A stretch of 64,000 bases of DNA from Carboxylicivirga sp964602515 (lineage in GTDB: Bacteria; Bacteroidota; Bacteroidia; Bacteroidales; Marinilabiliaceae). Below, piece by piece: positions 18,347 to 26,019 of this stretch. Positions within the stretch are counted from its first letter, which is position 1. Each line of letters opens with the position of its first letter. A program made the position numbers and the translations under genes. Location: assembly GCA_964602515.1 (NCBI GenBank), contig CAZRRJ010000002.1:310001-374000 (forward strand). The letters run 5' to 3'. The notes below the pieces were generated by a model. It ran no database searches, had not been told where the DNA came from, and saw nothing but the letters and a program-made list of their open reading frames with translations.

Positions 18347-20983
18347 CTAAAAGCGATAAGCGATATTGAGCAATACCTCTCTCGGGCGGAGATGATATGT
18401 GTTTTTAATTAATGCTATTTCACTATTACTATATTGCGTAATTATTTTTGAGTCAAATATATTTCTAAAGTGTAGCTTGTAACTTAATTTGCCTTTAGTT
18501 GGTTTGTAAGCATAAGTGATATCTCCAAAAAAAGTGTCAATAGACTCGCCAGCATTTAAAGCATTATTATATTCGCACCTGATATTGACCCATTGCTTTT
18601 TATTAGGATAAAAGAAGAAATCGGCAGTGTGCTCGCGCTCGAAGAATTGTGTTGTGGCTTGCAATGTTTCTTGCTCAAGCATGTTGAAGTTAAAGGCATA
18701 TTTAAATTGAAATTTACGCCAGTAACCAAGGTTAAAATTTAGACGAATATCGGTCATGTTATTCTGTCGATTGCTTAAGGCATAATCAAGGATGTATTGA
18801 GATTGATTAGTGGTATAATTTGTGTTAAGGCTGATGGAAGATTGCCAGGGGGCGATAAAATAGGTTAATTCTCCCTTAATATTATTTGTCTTGCTCTCGT
18901 TATCTAGCATTATTGCTTCTGTTTGAAAAATACCATTACCCAGACTTACCTGTCTAAGAGTTAGATCATTTTGTCTTACGCTATGATTGTAATTAAGCGT
19001 AGCAAACCATCCGGAAATCGGGTTTTTATATTCAACCATAGTTATTAGGTTGAAGTAACCCTTTTCGGGTAAATGATTTGATCCTTTTGCTAAAGAACGA
19101 TAGCTTCTTAAAATATAGCCTTGGGTAAGCTTATCAACTTCACCCAGGCTTTGGCGATACGACAGCGAAGCTGTGCTCGTCCAGTAATTCATAAACCGGT
19201 AATTGACATAAGCCCTGGGTGAAAATAAAGGCTGGTGAAACTGCCTGTTAGCCGAATGGTAATAGTCCTCAATGTCGTAATAAACCATTGAGAGTGGAAT
19301 ATTAAAGCGGAGCTTAAGCTTCGAACTTTCATAAGAAATACGCTCATCAACGCTTACTTCTGCATTGCTCCATTGCAGCTGGTTGCGTAAGCTATCGGCA
19401 TTAACAGTTGTGCCCTCATTTTCTATCGATGTTCGTAAATCATTGTAGTCGTATGCACCACCTATTTTAGTGCTAAAAGCCCATTTTTTGCTATTAAGGG
19501 TGAAAGCCGCAGAAAATTTACTTCTTAATTCGTTTTGTTTAAAACGCTGAATAGCTTCATTATAAGGGGTGTTGTTATTAATATAATCATTAAAAACACC
19601 AGGCGTATAACGCACTTTTTGTGGTGAATGATTATAATCTGCAAAGGCTTTAAAACTAACAAAGTGCTTGCCAATCATACGGTGCCAGTCTAACTCATCG
19701 GCTATTGAAAAATGAGGTGTATAAGCTTTTTGTTGTTGCGCATTGTTGTTAATAGTCATTTGTGCCTTATCCCAATAATTTTCGAAGCGGAATTTATTAT
19801 TGATGTATTGTTTACTGGCATTCTGATTGTAGATAAGATCAGTAATTAAACTGTTTTTACCAAAACGATTTTCAGTTAATTCGTTTAATCGTACTGTGTC
19901 ATCCTCAAGGTAAAACTCAGTAGTAAGTTGGGCATCTTCTTTTATCCAGTCGTTGTAATAGCTGATATTGGTTTTCAGCTCTTCATCATCTGATAGTTTG
20001 GTGAGGTAATTAAACGCTACCAGGTTAGAATGATTGATAAGGTAGCGCTGCCGGTTATTAACAAAAGTTGGTGCCAGAGAAGGTATGCTCAGTAATTCGG
20101 TTTTTTGGTTACTGATGTTATCTATCTCACTATACGAAAGTATAAAAGGACGATGCTGGGTAAATAAGTCATCACCGGTATTATTAGATTGTATGCTAGC
20201 AATCATTTGGTTTTTGGGTGAGAACAACATGGGTGTTATATTAATGCTATGCCTTATTGCTGGTAAGCCTACTGTTGTTGTGGCTCTAAATGTTGTGGTG
20301 TATTTCTTCTTTAATTTAATGTTAACAGAAGTACCGTCGTGAAAACGTTGCTCGCGCAGCATTTTAATGGGCTGGTGGTTGTGCAATACCTCAACAGCAC
20401 CAACAGCCTTGTTGTTAAGGTTTTTATTGGCAATACTGTAACGCCCCTCCAGTAAGTCCATGCCTTCAATATAGTATTTATCTATGGGACGCCCCATATA
20501 CGATATCTTACCCTTGCTGTCAACTGTAAATCCGGGCATACGGTCAATCACATCACCAATAGATTCATCACTATCCTTTTCAAAAGAGCTGACCATATAG
20601 GTCGTGGTATCATCCTTAGCTGTAATGGGCACACCGCGCACATTAACTTCTTTTATCTTATTAACCTGGGGTGATAACATTATTTTCAGCTCCTGGCTGG
20701 TATTCAAAAGAACCAAGGTAGTATCCCTGTAGCTAAGCGATCGTGTGGTAATGTTTATGGTATCTTCTTCTGAGTTAAATGATAGCTTAAACCGGCCTTG
20801 CTCATCAGAAAAACAATAGCTAATAATTTTACCATCCTGCCGGTGGCTGTGCAACAAAACACTAACTGCTGAAGGCGATTTGCCATCTGATACAGTCAAA
20901 AGCCCGCTAATATTAGTTTGAGCACTTGCTTGTGCCACAATAATATAAATAAAGATAAAGCAAACTAAACGCATAGGTGGCAT
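18347..20983 (-). CDS. Outer-membrane beta-barrel receptor-like protein with carboxypeptidase-regulatory domain
   Basis: 878 residues: signal peptide (about 1-21, ending AQASAQ), a carboxypeptidase-D-regulatory-like beta-sandwich (about 24-105), a TonB-receptor plug-like segment (VNVRGVPITAKDDTTTYMV, IGDVIDRMPGFTV, then a KMLREQRFHDGTSVNIKL stretch), and a long 22-strand-like barrel ending in aromatic residues (NIAYRF). No clear TonB box is seen. It is the last gene of a five-gene minus-strand cluster and starts only 11 bp after the first GLPGLI gene. Proteins of this class often sit beside GLPGLI genes in Bacteroidota, but what they export or bind is unknown. Confidence 0.8.
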   Translation of the reverse strand: MPPMRLVCFIFIYIIVAQASAQTNISGLLTVSDGKSPSAVSVLLHSHRQDGKIISYCFSDEQGRFKLSFNSEEDTINITTRSLSYRDTTLVLLNTSQELKIMLSPQVNKIKEVNVRGVPITAKDDTTTYMVSSFEKDSDESIGDVIDRMPGFTVDSKGKISYMGRPIDKYYIEGMDLLEGRYSIANKNLNNKAVGAVEVLHNHQPIKMLREQRFHDGTSVNIKLKKKYTTTFRATTTVGLPAIRHSINITPMLFSPKNQMIASIQSNNTGDDLFTQHRPFILSYSEIDNISNQKTELLSIPSLAPTFVNNRQRYLINHSNLVAFNYLTKLSDDEELKTNISYYNDWIKEDAQLTTEFYLEDDTVRLNELTENRFGKNSLITDLIYNQNASKQYINNKFRFENYWDKAQMTINNNAQQQKAYTPHFSIADELDWHRMIGKHFVSFKAFADYNHSPQKVRYTPGVFNDYINNNTPYNEAIQRFKQNELRSKFSAAFTLNSKKWAFSTKIGGAYDYNDLRTSIENEGTTVNADSLRNQLQWSNAEVSVDERISYESSKLKLRFNIPLSMVYYDIEDYYHSANRQFHQPLFSPRAYVNYRFMNYWTSTASLSYRQSLGEVDKLTQGYILRSYRSLAKGSNHLPEKGYFNLITMVEYKNPISGWFATLNYNHSVRQNDLTLRQVSLGNGIFQTEAIMLDNESKTNNIKGELTYFIAPWQSSISLNTNYTTNQSQYILDYALSNRQNNMTDIRLNFNLGYWRKFQFKYAFNFNMLEQETLQATTQFFEREHTADFFFYPNKKQWVNIRCEYNNALNAGESIDTFFGDITYAYKPTKGKLSYKLHFRNIFDSKIITQYSNSEIALIKNTYHLRPREVLLNIAYRF

Positions 20984-20994
20984 TAAATTATAGC

Positions 20995-21849
20995 TTAATA
21001 ACGTTCAATATAGTTGTTTACAGATAATAACCTGGCCTCGGCTTCTCCTGTATTGGTATTGCCATAAGGTTGTGCCTGCTCCGTATTACCAATAAGTTTT
21101 GCAAGTTTTATCCGGCTTATCCTCTTCGCATTATAGTATGACTCCATATTAACTTCCCGGTACCTGTCTTTATCAAAGTATATATGCTTTTTATAGTTAA
21201 GCTCATTAAAAGCTGTTAATTCAAATACATGGTGTTTCTGTGTATCTTCAATTTTAACAATCAGGCCGGGCAAACCCTTAAATTTATACGGTCCGTCATT
21301 AATCGGTATTTCAGTTGTATACCACGCTGTATAGTTACGTCCGGCAAAGTAGGTTGTTGCTTTATGGCACTTATAAGAGCTAATTAGTGTATCAGCATTA
21401 TAAACCAGGTTCCACTCCGGGTTTATTGTTTCTGTAATTTTGAGATAGTCATTTTTATTAACAGGACCCTCAAACATAACGATAGAGTCATTGTTGAGGT
21501 TTTTAATAATTTTGTACTTTGAGAAATGCCTGCCGGTACTCCTTTGTTGTACAATGGACCATATTTTTTGAAATGTGGCTTCCTGATCTTCAGCATCCTG
21601 GTGTACTCGTATTACAGAATCTCGAAAATACCTGCCTGCATGTTCAAATTTTGAATACTTAGAACCTAAGTATAAGCACATTTCGTCTGTTTTTATCTTA
21701 TCGCTGCTGCTTGAATCTTCCATATAGGTGTAGAGGTACCTGGCAATAAACTTTGTATGGTCTATTACAACCTCATCCTGGGCAAAGATGCTATTTGCAG
21801 AGATGTTTAGAATATACAGGCTTTTGAGTAAGAAGGCGTATATTTTCAT
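20995..21849 (-). CDS. GLPGLI family secreted protein, copy 1
   Basis: 284 residues with a signal peptide (ending NSIFAQ). The family signature is exact: YKFKGLPGLIVKI near residues 192-204, preceded by YTAWYTTEIPINDGP. The family (TIGR01200) is restricted largely to Bacteroidota and has no known function. It aligns end to end, without gaps, with copy 2 at 22573-23427; about two thirds of residues are the same by eye and the last 22 residues (GNTNTGEAEARLL...IERY) are identical. It lies between micropeptide 1 and the outer-membrane protein, so secretion or surface assembly together with them is inferred. Confidence 0.9.
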   Translation of the reverse strand: MKIYAFLLKSLYILNISANSIFAQDEVVIDHTKFIARYLYTYMEDSSSSDKIKTDEMCLYLGSKYSKFEHAGRYFRDSVIRVHQDAEDQEATFQKIWSIVQQRSTGRHFSKYKIIKNLNNDSIVMFEGPVNKNDYLKITETINPEWNLVYNADTLISSYKCHKATTYFAGRNYTAWYTTEIPINDGPYKFKGLPGLIVKIEDTQKHHVFELTAFNELNYKKHIYFDKDRYREVNMESYYNAKRISRIKLAKLIGNTEQAQPYGNTNTGEAEARLLSVNNYIERY

Positions 21850-22152
21850 GTGTTTAAATTTTGCTTTTTATTGTCACATGGAACTCTCAAGTAAATTTTA
21901 ATCATGCACCTGTGTGCAACTTTTTAATTAAAATTTACATGTTCGTTTCATGTGTTGTGATTTAGATGCCAGTAAGTATCAGGATATAAGTATCAAGATG
22001 TCAGACTGAATTATAAAGGTGTATTTCTCTTTTAGTAATTAACTGTTTGTAATATAATCTTTCTTGCCATGAGCGTTTCGTGTTTTATTTTCTTTAATTC
22101 ACGGACAATATTACTTGCCCGTGAACTTTTATAATTAAGAGATAGCTCTTAA
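21850..22152. other. Intercistronic gap between micropeptide 1 and GLPGLI copy 1
   Basis: No gene. It contains a low-complexity run with two near-identical units (AGTATCAGGATATA and AGTATCAAGATGTC, about 21974-22001), the same vocabulary as the palindromic gaps of the ilv-leu operon. It also has the conserved hairpin at 22098-22125. Confidence 0.5.
22098..22125 (-). terminator. Hairpin after micropeptide 1
   Basis: Stem 22098-22104 with 22119-22125 (7 bp, extendable), 27 bp past the micropeptide 1 stop. There is no proper T tract, so it may trim or partly terminate the transcript rather than end it. The equivalent hairpin after micropeptide 2 keeps pairing through a compensating base change. 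Confidence 0.55.
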
Positions 22153-22329
22153 TTAGCAGAAAGCCTCTTTAACTTCCTCTGCCATGTCTGTCATTTCATC
22201 ATATGACAATCCTTCTTCATAAATAATAAGATTTGTACCGGTTCCATCACCGCAATCAATCCTGATTCTTGTAGCATAGCTGATTGTTGCAACAGCAACT
22301 AATCCTAAAATCAACATTACTTTTTTCAT
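22153..22329 (-). CDS. Secreted two-cysteine micropeptide, copy 1
   Basis: 58 residues from the ATG at 22329; a GTG two codons upstream is a less likely start. Residues 1-19 form a signal peptide (MKKVMLILGLVAVATISYA), predicted cleavage before TRIRIDCG. The mature peptide of about 39 residues holds two cysteines, one in DCGDGTGTN and one as the last residue (EAFC), which could form a disulfide after export. It is acidic, with an amphipathic helix (EMTDMAEEVKEAF). Leader and N-terminal 40 residues are practically identical to copy 2; the C-terminal end is not. No known family recognised. Confidence 0.8.
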   Translation of the reverse strand: MKKVMLILGLVAVATISYATRIRIDCGDGTGTNLIIYEEGLSYDEMTDMAEEVKEAFC

Positions 22330-22497
22330 AATCACAAAATTTAAAAGATTAATAAATTAAATTTGTGCAGGTTTAATCCTGCGACCCTGTTCTTCCTGTT
22401 CGCAAAAGTTGGTTAGCAGGGTTTGCTTTTTTAATGACCATTTTTATTAAACAGTATAAATATAAGAGTGGAGCAGTCCAGAAAAATACACTGCCCC
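22205..22497 (-). repeat. Direct repeat, copy A: leader and first two thirds of micropeptide 1
   Basis: About 290 bp nearly identical to 23689-23982, with only scattered mismatches and one 1-bp indel. It covers the micropeptide 5' leader, signal peptide and the DCGDG segment. The leader can form small hairpins (a GCAGG/CCTGC stem around 22367-22382). It marks a tandem cassette duplication. Confidence 0.9.
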
Positions 22498-22572
22498 TGT
22501 TTTTTATTGAAAAAGATATAATTATTATAATAGACATAGCAAGCTATGTATACAGATGGCATAAAATATAGC

Positions 22573-23427
22573 TTAATAACGTTCAATATAGTTGTTTACA
22601 GATAATAACCTGGCCTCGGCTTCTCCTGTGTTGGTATTGCCAAAGCTTTGTATTTTTTCCGGGTTATTTATGTATTGAGCTATATTCATTAACGCAATTT
22701 TTTTAACTTTATAATACTCTTTCATATTAACCTCCCGATATTGTTCCTTATCATGATATATTGGTTTGTTGTAGTTTATCTCTTGAAATAGCGTTAATTC
22801 AAAAACATGATGTAGATCTTTATCTTTAATTTTAACAATTAGGCCAGGCAAACCCCTAAATTTATAAGGACCATCATTAATCGGAATTTCGGTTGTATAC
22901 CACGCTGTGTAATTACGATTTCCAAACTGCGTTGTTGCTTTTTTGCATTTAAGGTTACTAATGATGGTATCAGAGTTGTAAACTAGGTTCCACTCCGGGG
23001 TTATTGTTTCTGTAACCTTTATATAGTCTCTTGTAAAAACAGAGCTTTCATACATAACAACAGAGTCATTGTTGAGATTTTTAATGATTTTGTACTTTGA
23101 GAGATGTCCACCAGTACTCATTTGTTGTACAATAGACCATACTTTTTGAAAGGCCGCTTCTTGGTCTTCTTCATTCTGGTATACACGTATCAGAGAATCC
23201 CGAAAGTACCTGCCGGAATATTCAAATTTTGAATGTTTGGAGCCTAAGTATAAGCACATTTCGTCTGCTTTTACCTTATCGCTACTGGTTGAATCTTCCT
23301 GATAGGTATAAAGGTAATTAGCAATGAATTTTGTATGATCTATTATTATATCATTCTGGGCAAAGATGCTGTTTGTAGAAATAACGAGAATAAAGATGCA
23401 TTTAAATAAAGAAGAATATGTTTTCAT
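22573..23427 (-). CDS. GLPGLI family secreted protein, copy 2
   Basis: 284 residues, same length as copy 1, with signal peptide (ending NSIFAQ), the shared DEMCLYLGSK and YRDYS-type segments, YTAWYTTEIPINDGP, and the signature YKFRGLPGLIVKI. The two proteins differ most around residues 120-180 and 225-260, suggesting that each copy may match its own partner. It follows micropeptide 2 after 188 bp and precedes micropeptide 1 after about 240 bp. The function of the family is not known. Confidence 0.9.
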   Translation of the reverse strand: MKTYSSLFKCIFILVISTNSIFAQNDIIIDHTKFIANYLYTYQEDSTSSDKVKADEMCLYLGSKHSKFEYSGRYFRDSLIRVYQNEEDQEAAFQKVWSIVQQMSTGGHLSKYKIIKNLNNDSVVMYESSVFTRDYIKVTETITPEWNLVYNSDTIISNLKCKKATTQFGNRNYTAWYTTEIPINDGPYKFRGLPGLIVKIKDKDLHHVFELTLFQEINYNKPIYHDKEQYREVNMKEYYKVKKIALMNIAQYINNPEKIQSFGNTNTGEAEARLLSVNNYIERY

Positions 23428-23547
23428 GTATTGTATTTTAGATCTTAGACATGATGCCAGGTAAGAAATTTGTTTTCAGGGTGTATATTCCAATCCTCCA
23501 ATAACTATCGAGGGCGCAGCATCTGTGTGTATTTCATTTTTTATGAA

Positions 23548-23577
23548 ATTCATAGGCAATATGACTTGCCCATGAAT
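23548..23577 (-). terminator. Hairpin after micropeptide 2
   Basis: Outer stem 23548-23553 with 23572-23577 and an inner GGCAA/TTGCC pairing (23555-23559 with 23566-23570). Its position after the micropeptide gene matches the hairpin at 22098-22125. A C-G pair there is a T-A pair here, so the fold rather than the sequence is kept. Confidence 0.55.
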
Positions 23578-23615
23578 TTTTAAATTAAAAGATAACCTTA
23601 TATTATTAGCTTGCT

Positions 23616-23813
23616 TTAGGTGGGTTCTGAACCTGCCTTGCAGAAAGAGGCTTTTACGATTTCTGCCATTTCTAATTTCTCTTTCATTGACAATCCTTCT
23701 TCATAAATAATAAGATTTGTACCGGTTCCATCACCACAATCAATTCTAATTCTTGTAGCATAGCTGATTGTTGCAACAGCAACTAGTCCTAAAATCAACA
23801 TTACTTTTTTCAT
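23616..23813 (-). CDS. Secreted two-cysteine micropeptide, copy 2
   Basis: 65 residues from the ATG at 23813. Signal peptide and the following TRIRIDCGDGTGTN and LIIYEEGLS segments are identical to copy 1. The C-terminal part differs: MKEKLEMAEIVKASFC then an extra KAGSEPT tail. Both cysteines are kept. The sharp boundary between an invariant first part and a changed end resembles a leader plus variable core, or a duplicated secreted factor under selection for variation. First structural gene of the cluster, downstream of the small helix-turn-helix gene. Confidence 0.8.
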   Translation of the reverse strand: MKKVMLILGLVAVATISYATRIRIDCGDGTGTNLIIYEEGLSMKEKLEMAEIVKASFCKAGSEPT

Positions 23814-23982
23814 AATCACAAAATTTAAAAGATTAATAAATTAAATTTGTGCAGGTTTAATCCTGCGACCCTGTTCTTCCTGTTCGCAAAAGTTGGTTAG
23901 CAGGGTTTGCTTTTTTAATGGCCATTTTTATTTAAGCAGCATAAATGTAAGAGTGGAGCAGTCCAGAAAAATACACTACCCC
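23689..23982 (-). repeat. Direct repeat, copy B: leader and first two thirds of micropeptide 2
   Basis: Partner of 22205-22497 at a distance of 1484 bp. Identity runs through the untranslated leader, including the two small hairpins, and stops in the middle of the coding region. Confidence 0.9.
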
Positions 23983-24091
23983 CTTTTATTCTTAAGAATT
24001 TGGATTTGGTTTATATATCAATTACAGTTATTGGCTGACTGACTTTTAGTCGTTTATTATTCAGGTAGGTGTAACTTCTTATATTTTCATT

Positions 24092-24256
24092 TTACTCTAT
24101 AACAACACCTTCCCCTCGTATTTCATCCATCATTTTAAACAAGGTGGAGCGCGATATGCCTATCTTTTTTGCTAATTCATTGGCCGAACCTGTAGCCTGG
24201 CATTCTACGAGTTTCGTAAGTTGTTTATATTGCTCGATCTTAAAGTTGATTTTCAT
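24092..24256 (-). CDS. Tiny helix-turn-helix protein
   Basis: 54 residues, essentially a lone helix-turn-helix: QATGSANELAKKIGISRSTL then FKMMDEIRGEGVV. The recognition helix is ISRSTLFKMMDEI. Comparable HTH proteins of 60-80 residues are, from general knowledge of Bacteroidota genomes, often found beside small secreted-peptide genes. It sits on the same strand upstream of the micropeptide/GLPGLI cluster, with about 280 bp before micropeptide 2, so it is a candidate regulator of the cluster. It lacks any effector or dimerisation domain that can be seen. Confidence 0.75.
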   Translation of the reverse strand: MKINFKIEQYKQLTKLVECQATGSANELAKKIGISRSTLFKMMDEIRGEGVVIE

Positions 24257-24363
24257 AACGTGGGTAATTTCCTTATGAATCTGTTAATCTGCATAGTTTT
24301 AACAAGCTTTACCGGTCATGTTCTAAAAGTCTTAGATTATATAAGTAGATACCATAAGCATTA

Positions 24364-24408
24364 AAAATATCTTGCTTACCGAGGCTCATAGGCAGCTCAG
24401 TAAGCAAG
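24364..24408 (-). terminator. Terminator after the 24443-25117 gene
   Basis: A 9-bp perfect outer stem (24371-24379 with 24400-24408) extended by a 3-bp inner stem across one mismatch, followed on the minus strand by ATATTTTTA. Confidence 0.8.
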
Positions 24409-24442
24409 TTACAATTTCAGACATAACTCTTGTTGTTAAGCA

Positions 24443-25117
24443 TTATTCTTCCTCAACCACCTTTTTGCCGGCACGTAAGTCTACAATTACACGGGCTGCC
24501 ATATAAGTATTATACACCTTCGCCTGGTCGGCTTTAAGCAGGTTTATCAATTTGTCAATCTTGTTGCTTAATAAATCAGTGGCTTCATTAATTAAACTTT
24601 TTAGCTCGGCAGTTGCCTGCGAACGTGTTACAATAGCTGATCGTGGTGAAGAGATAAGTGCTGCAAAGTCATCAATTTCTTTTTTCAGATTATTGACTTG
24701 TTCTGCTGTTTTGCCATAGTCGCTTAATACCTCACCTAATTTAAGTGCCTCATCATAAATATTACGGCAGGTTACTTTAAGCAGTTCATCAGGCATACGC
24801 TCCATTTGCGAAGCTGATACTGCACACTTGCTTTGCAGATCGGGCATATCGTTGACTTGCGCATACACAAACATTGCCCCGGCTAATTGTACCGTTTGAT
24901 CAATCATTTCAGCTTCTTCCTTTAGTTTTAACTGGCGCATACCTGTTGTGGAGCCTTGCTGAATTTGATAAGCAGCCTCAATTTTCATCATCAGTTCATC
25001 AAATTGCTTAATAAAACCTTCTAGAGCATTAATAGTGCTGAGTTCTGTCGGGTAGTTCCCGAATACATTTCTTACGGCGGTAAACATCGCCACCTTGTTA
25101 CGTTGATTAGATGTCAT
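24443..25117 (-). CDS. Helical protein of unknown function
   Basis: 224 residues from the ATG at 25117 (MTSNQRNKVAMFTAVRNVF); an upstream TTG/ATG extension to 25174 would add a hydrophobic piece with no family support. The sequence is almost all helix-forming, with heptad-like Leu/Ile spacing, two Cys (CAVSAS and VTCRNIYDEA) and a Lys/Glu-rich end. There is no signal peptide, membrane helix or catalytic motif. Bacteroidota genomes carry similar lone four-helix-bundle-like proteins of about 200-240 residues with no known role. Its own terminator separates it from the HTH gene. Confidence 0.75.
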   Translation of the reverse strand: MTSNQRNKVAMFTAVRNVFGNYPTELSTINALEGFIKQFDELMMKIEAAYQIQQGSTTGMRQLKLKEEAEMIDQTVQLAGAMFVYAQVNDMPDLQSKCAVSASQMERMPDELLKVTCRNIYDEALKLGEVLSDYGKTAEQVNNLKKEIDDFAALISSPRSAIVTRSQATAELKSLINEATDLLSNKIDKLINLLKADQAKVYNTYMAARVIVDLRAGKKVVEEE

Positions 25118-25562
25118 AATAAATAATTTACATATTGACGTAAGATACATGAAAATTATATATAAGCAAAACATAATACCACTTTATGAGCTAATTGGTA
25201 CTATGCTATAATACTGATATGTATAAAAATAAAAGGTAATGAGTAAGGTTTAATGGATTAATTAGGTATACCCCCTTTTTGCTAAGTGTTTAATTATTCC
25301 AATAGTGTTTTTGAAATGAAACAATAATTAGAAAATCTAAAATATTAATATACAAAGATTTAAAACAAATTATGCAATAGCCTGAGAAACGGAGTGTAGT
25401 AAAAGAAAATGACGTTTTGTTGAAAAATAGGTATGAGTTATATGATGGCAATTAGGGGAAATATAGTTATACATATATACTATAAAGTAAATATAGCGAA
25501 ACAAGAATACAGTTAATCAGGTATAGTTTTTCGAAATTCAGAAGTACAAGGTTTATTATATA
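25118..25562. other. AT-rich gene-free interval
   Basis: No convincing coding frame, RNA gene or promoter match. It leads directly into the 21-bp tandem repeat array. Confidence 0.5.
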
Positions 25563-25827
25563 ATGTAAGATGTTATTGTAAGATTGTGAGAAGCGAATGT
25601 GAGAGATAAAGATATCAATGTAAGAACTTAAGATGTGGATGTAAATGTGCAAGATGTCATTGTAAGGCTGCAAGATGTGAATGTAAAGGGGGTAGATGTG
25701 AATGTAAAGTTGAAAGACATTAATGCAATGTATTAAGATACTAATGTAATGGTGATAGAGATCAATGTAAGAGATAAAGATATTGATGTAAGTCCATTAG
25801 ATATCATTGTAAGGGTAAGAGATATTA
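25563..25827. repeat. 21-bp degenerate tandem repeat array, 12 copies
   Basis: From 25576 the sequence divides exactly into twelve consecutive 21-bp units with no indels, preceded by a 13-bp partial unit. The shared pattern is ATGTAAgnnnnnnAGATatca: the ATGTAA block and the AGAT block are kept while the six bases between them vary. Twenty-one base pairs equals two helical turns, so the kept blocks face the same side of the DNA. One minus-strand frame is open for about ten units as a Tyr-Ile heptad, but it has no ATG and meets a stop in unit 11. Confidence 0.9.
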
Positions 25828-25975
25828 AAGATGACAAAATAGAATATCGTGTGCAGGAGCATTTAATAAACCATATAGAGTCAATTGTATATTCAGTATG
25901 CTTTTAGAACACTCAAAAATTGCCCTTATTGTTTCATTTATGCTTTATAACATTAAACAAAAACTGATAAAAGAA

Positions 25976-26005
25976 TTTGAAATATCGCAAAAAGAAATAC
26001 TTTTG
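25976..26005 (+). promoter_or_regulatory. Promoter upstream of the cobalamin riboswitch
   Basis: TTTG (25976-25979), 18 bp, then TACTTTTG (25998-26005). The predicted start near 26012 places the whole riboswitch in the transcript. Confidence 0.7.
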
Positions 26006-26019
26006 TGGCGCATTTGGGT

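Noticed and set aside
22330..22335. GTG start two codons before micropeptide 1 (same at 23814-23819 for copy 2)
   Set aside because: ATG-AAA-AAA directly starts a normal signal peptide; the added Met-Ile has no support.
25467..25673. Minus-strand frame of 68 codons made of Tyr-Ile heptads across the 21-bp repeats
   Set aside because: It has no ATG start, and the open frame is a by-product of the 21-bp period; a stop codon occurs in unit 11. Reported as DNA repeat instead.
25563..25827. Possible CRISPR array
   Set aside because: Units are contiguous 21-mers with internal variation, without constant repeats separated by unique spacers of about 30 bp, and no cas gene is present.
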